From Rhizobiaceae bacterium CPCC 101076 (GTDB taxonomy: Bacteria > Pseudomonadota > Alphaproteobacteria > Rhizobiales > Methylopilaceae), in NCBI GenBank assembly GCA_003347645.1, contig QDFX01000005.1:62001-126000 (forward strand): DNA of 64,000 nucleotides. Reading direction: 5' to 3'. Positions 63,418-64,000 of this stretch are shown piece by piece. The notes beneath the pieces were generated by a model. The model worked only from the letters and a program-made list of their open reading frames with translations, did not search any database and was not told the origin of the DNA. The position numbers and the translations under genes were made by a program. Every line of letters begins with the position of its first letter. Position 1 is the stretch's first letter.

Positions 63418-64000
63418 TCAGGCGCCGCCGGGATTGGTCGTGTTCATCTTCTCGCGGAGCGTGACAAGTTCCTCCGCCGCCGTCGGATGCACGGCGACGG
63501 TACGGTCGAAATCTGCCTTCGTAGCGCCCATGCCGACGGCGATCGCGGCGATCTGAATCATCTCGCCAGCGTCCTCACCCATGATGTGGACGCCCAGCAC
63601 CTTGTCCGACTTGGCGTCGACCACGAGCTTCATGAAGGTGCGTTCCTGACGGCGTGTCATCACGTGTTTCAGGCTGCGAAAGCGCGTTTTGTAGATATCG
63701 ACCGCCACCATCATCTCCTCGCGCGCCTGCTGCTCGGTCAGGCCGACTGTGCCGATCTCGGGCGTCGAGAACACGGCCGTCGCCACTAGCGAATGGTCGG
63801 GCACCCACTTCTTCTCGCCAAACAGCATGTCAGCCAGCGCGTGCCCCTCGCGGATCGCGACCGGAGTGAGGTTGACGCGGTCGGTCACGTCGCCGACGGC
63901 GAAGATGTTCGGTACGTTCGTCCGCGAATTCTGATCGACCTTGATCTCGCCATTCGCGCCGAGCGCCACCCCCGCGGCCTCGAGACCCAGCCCTTTCGTG
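63418..64000 (-). CDS. gor: Glutathione reductase, 3' part only
   Basis: The 194 visible residues are the C-terminal half of a pyridine nucleotide-disulphide oxidoreductase: VPNIFAVGDVTDRVNLTPVA (second FAD motif), VFSTPEIGTVGLTEQQAREE, and VLGVHIMGEDAGEMIQ with active-site VAVHPTAAEELVTLRE (the HPTxxE dyad). VTDRVNLTPVA is typical of Gor. The gene runs past the window end, so the redox Cys pair is not seen. Confidence 0.92.
   Translation of the reverse strand, partial: TKGLGLEAAGVALGANGEIKVDQNSRTNVPNIFAVGDVTDRVNLTPVAIREGHALADMLFGEKKWVPDHSLVATAVFSTPEIGTVGLTEQQAREEMMVAVDIYKTRFRSLKHVMTRRQERTFMKLVVDAKSDKVLGVHIMGEDAGEMIQIAAIAVGMGATKADFDRTVAVHPTAAEELVTLREKMNTTNPGGA

Overview
The window is high-GC DNA of alphaproteobacterial type, most likely Hyphomicrobiales (Rhizobiales). 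This inference rests on the gene families together: SURF1 directly behind cyoD, a DUF2865 protein, a glutamine-dependent NadE, class II (plant-type) DAHP synthase, a TRAP uronate importer, a LOG protein, ATM1-type exporter and a psd-pss pair. No rRNA, tRNA, CRISPR array, insertion sequence or phage gene was recognised. The sequence begins inside cyoD and ends inside a glutathione reductase gene.

Layout. 1-1052: end of a cytochrome bo3 quinol oxidase operon (cyoD, SURF1), meeting head-on a 994-residue BTAD/NB-ARC-type regulator (1031-4015). 4172-9353: cell-envelope block with a small membrane protein, a PQ-loop-like protein, a DUF2272 protein, a secreted metzincin-like metalloprotease and two different L,D-transpeptidase-fold lipoproteins. 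9380-10589: class I aldolase and a small protein. 10704-28470: the centrepiece, a hexuronate/unsaturated-uronate catabolic island. It holds a PAAT-type ABC importer, three FadR-type GntR regulators, UxuA, UxaA, UxaC, a UxuB-like reductase, KdgK, KdgA, a TRAP importer, KduI, KduD and a KdgF-like cupin. 28474-37294: HD-GYP response regulator, a decayed alcohol dehydrogenase, aldose epimerase, DJ-1/PfpI protein, threonine dehydratase with divergent RpiR regulator, CBS protein, Dps, dihaem cytochrome c and isoaspartyl peptidase. 37379-42298: PadR regulator and RND efflux pair. 42420-48429 (all minus): TauE/SafE, PssA, Psd, ATM1-type ABC exporter, LysM protein. 48582-56342: LOG, a frameshifted DUF559 gene between inverted repeats, CimA-GFA-CysS operon, DUF2865 protein, NadE. 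56398-60628: two HxlR regulators, each beside flavin or quinone oxidoreductase genes. 60700-64000: class II DAHP synthase, an unusual soluble chemoreceptor-like protein, and the 3' part of gor.

How the genes work together. The uronate island can be read as a complete route: glucuronate and galacturonate through UxaC, a mannitol-dehydrogenase-family reductase and UxuA/UxaA to 2-keto-3-deoxygluconate (KDG); 4,5-unsaturated uronates through KdgF, KduI and KduD to the same KDG; then KdgK and KdgA to pyruvate and glyceraldehyde-3-phosphate. Genes uxaC to kdgA overlap by 4 bp each and are translationally coupled. Two promoter regions of the island carry matching palindromes (CT-NN-TATA-NN-AG) that are candidate operators for its GntR proteins.

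Non-coding structure. At least three families of palindromic intergenic repeats are present (15736-15971, 47168-47247, 49200-49262 with 49686-49741, 42307-42419 with 44881-45031). Several lie between convergent genes or gene ends, where they may act as terminators.
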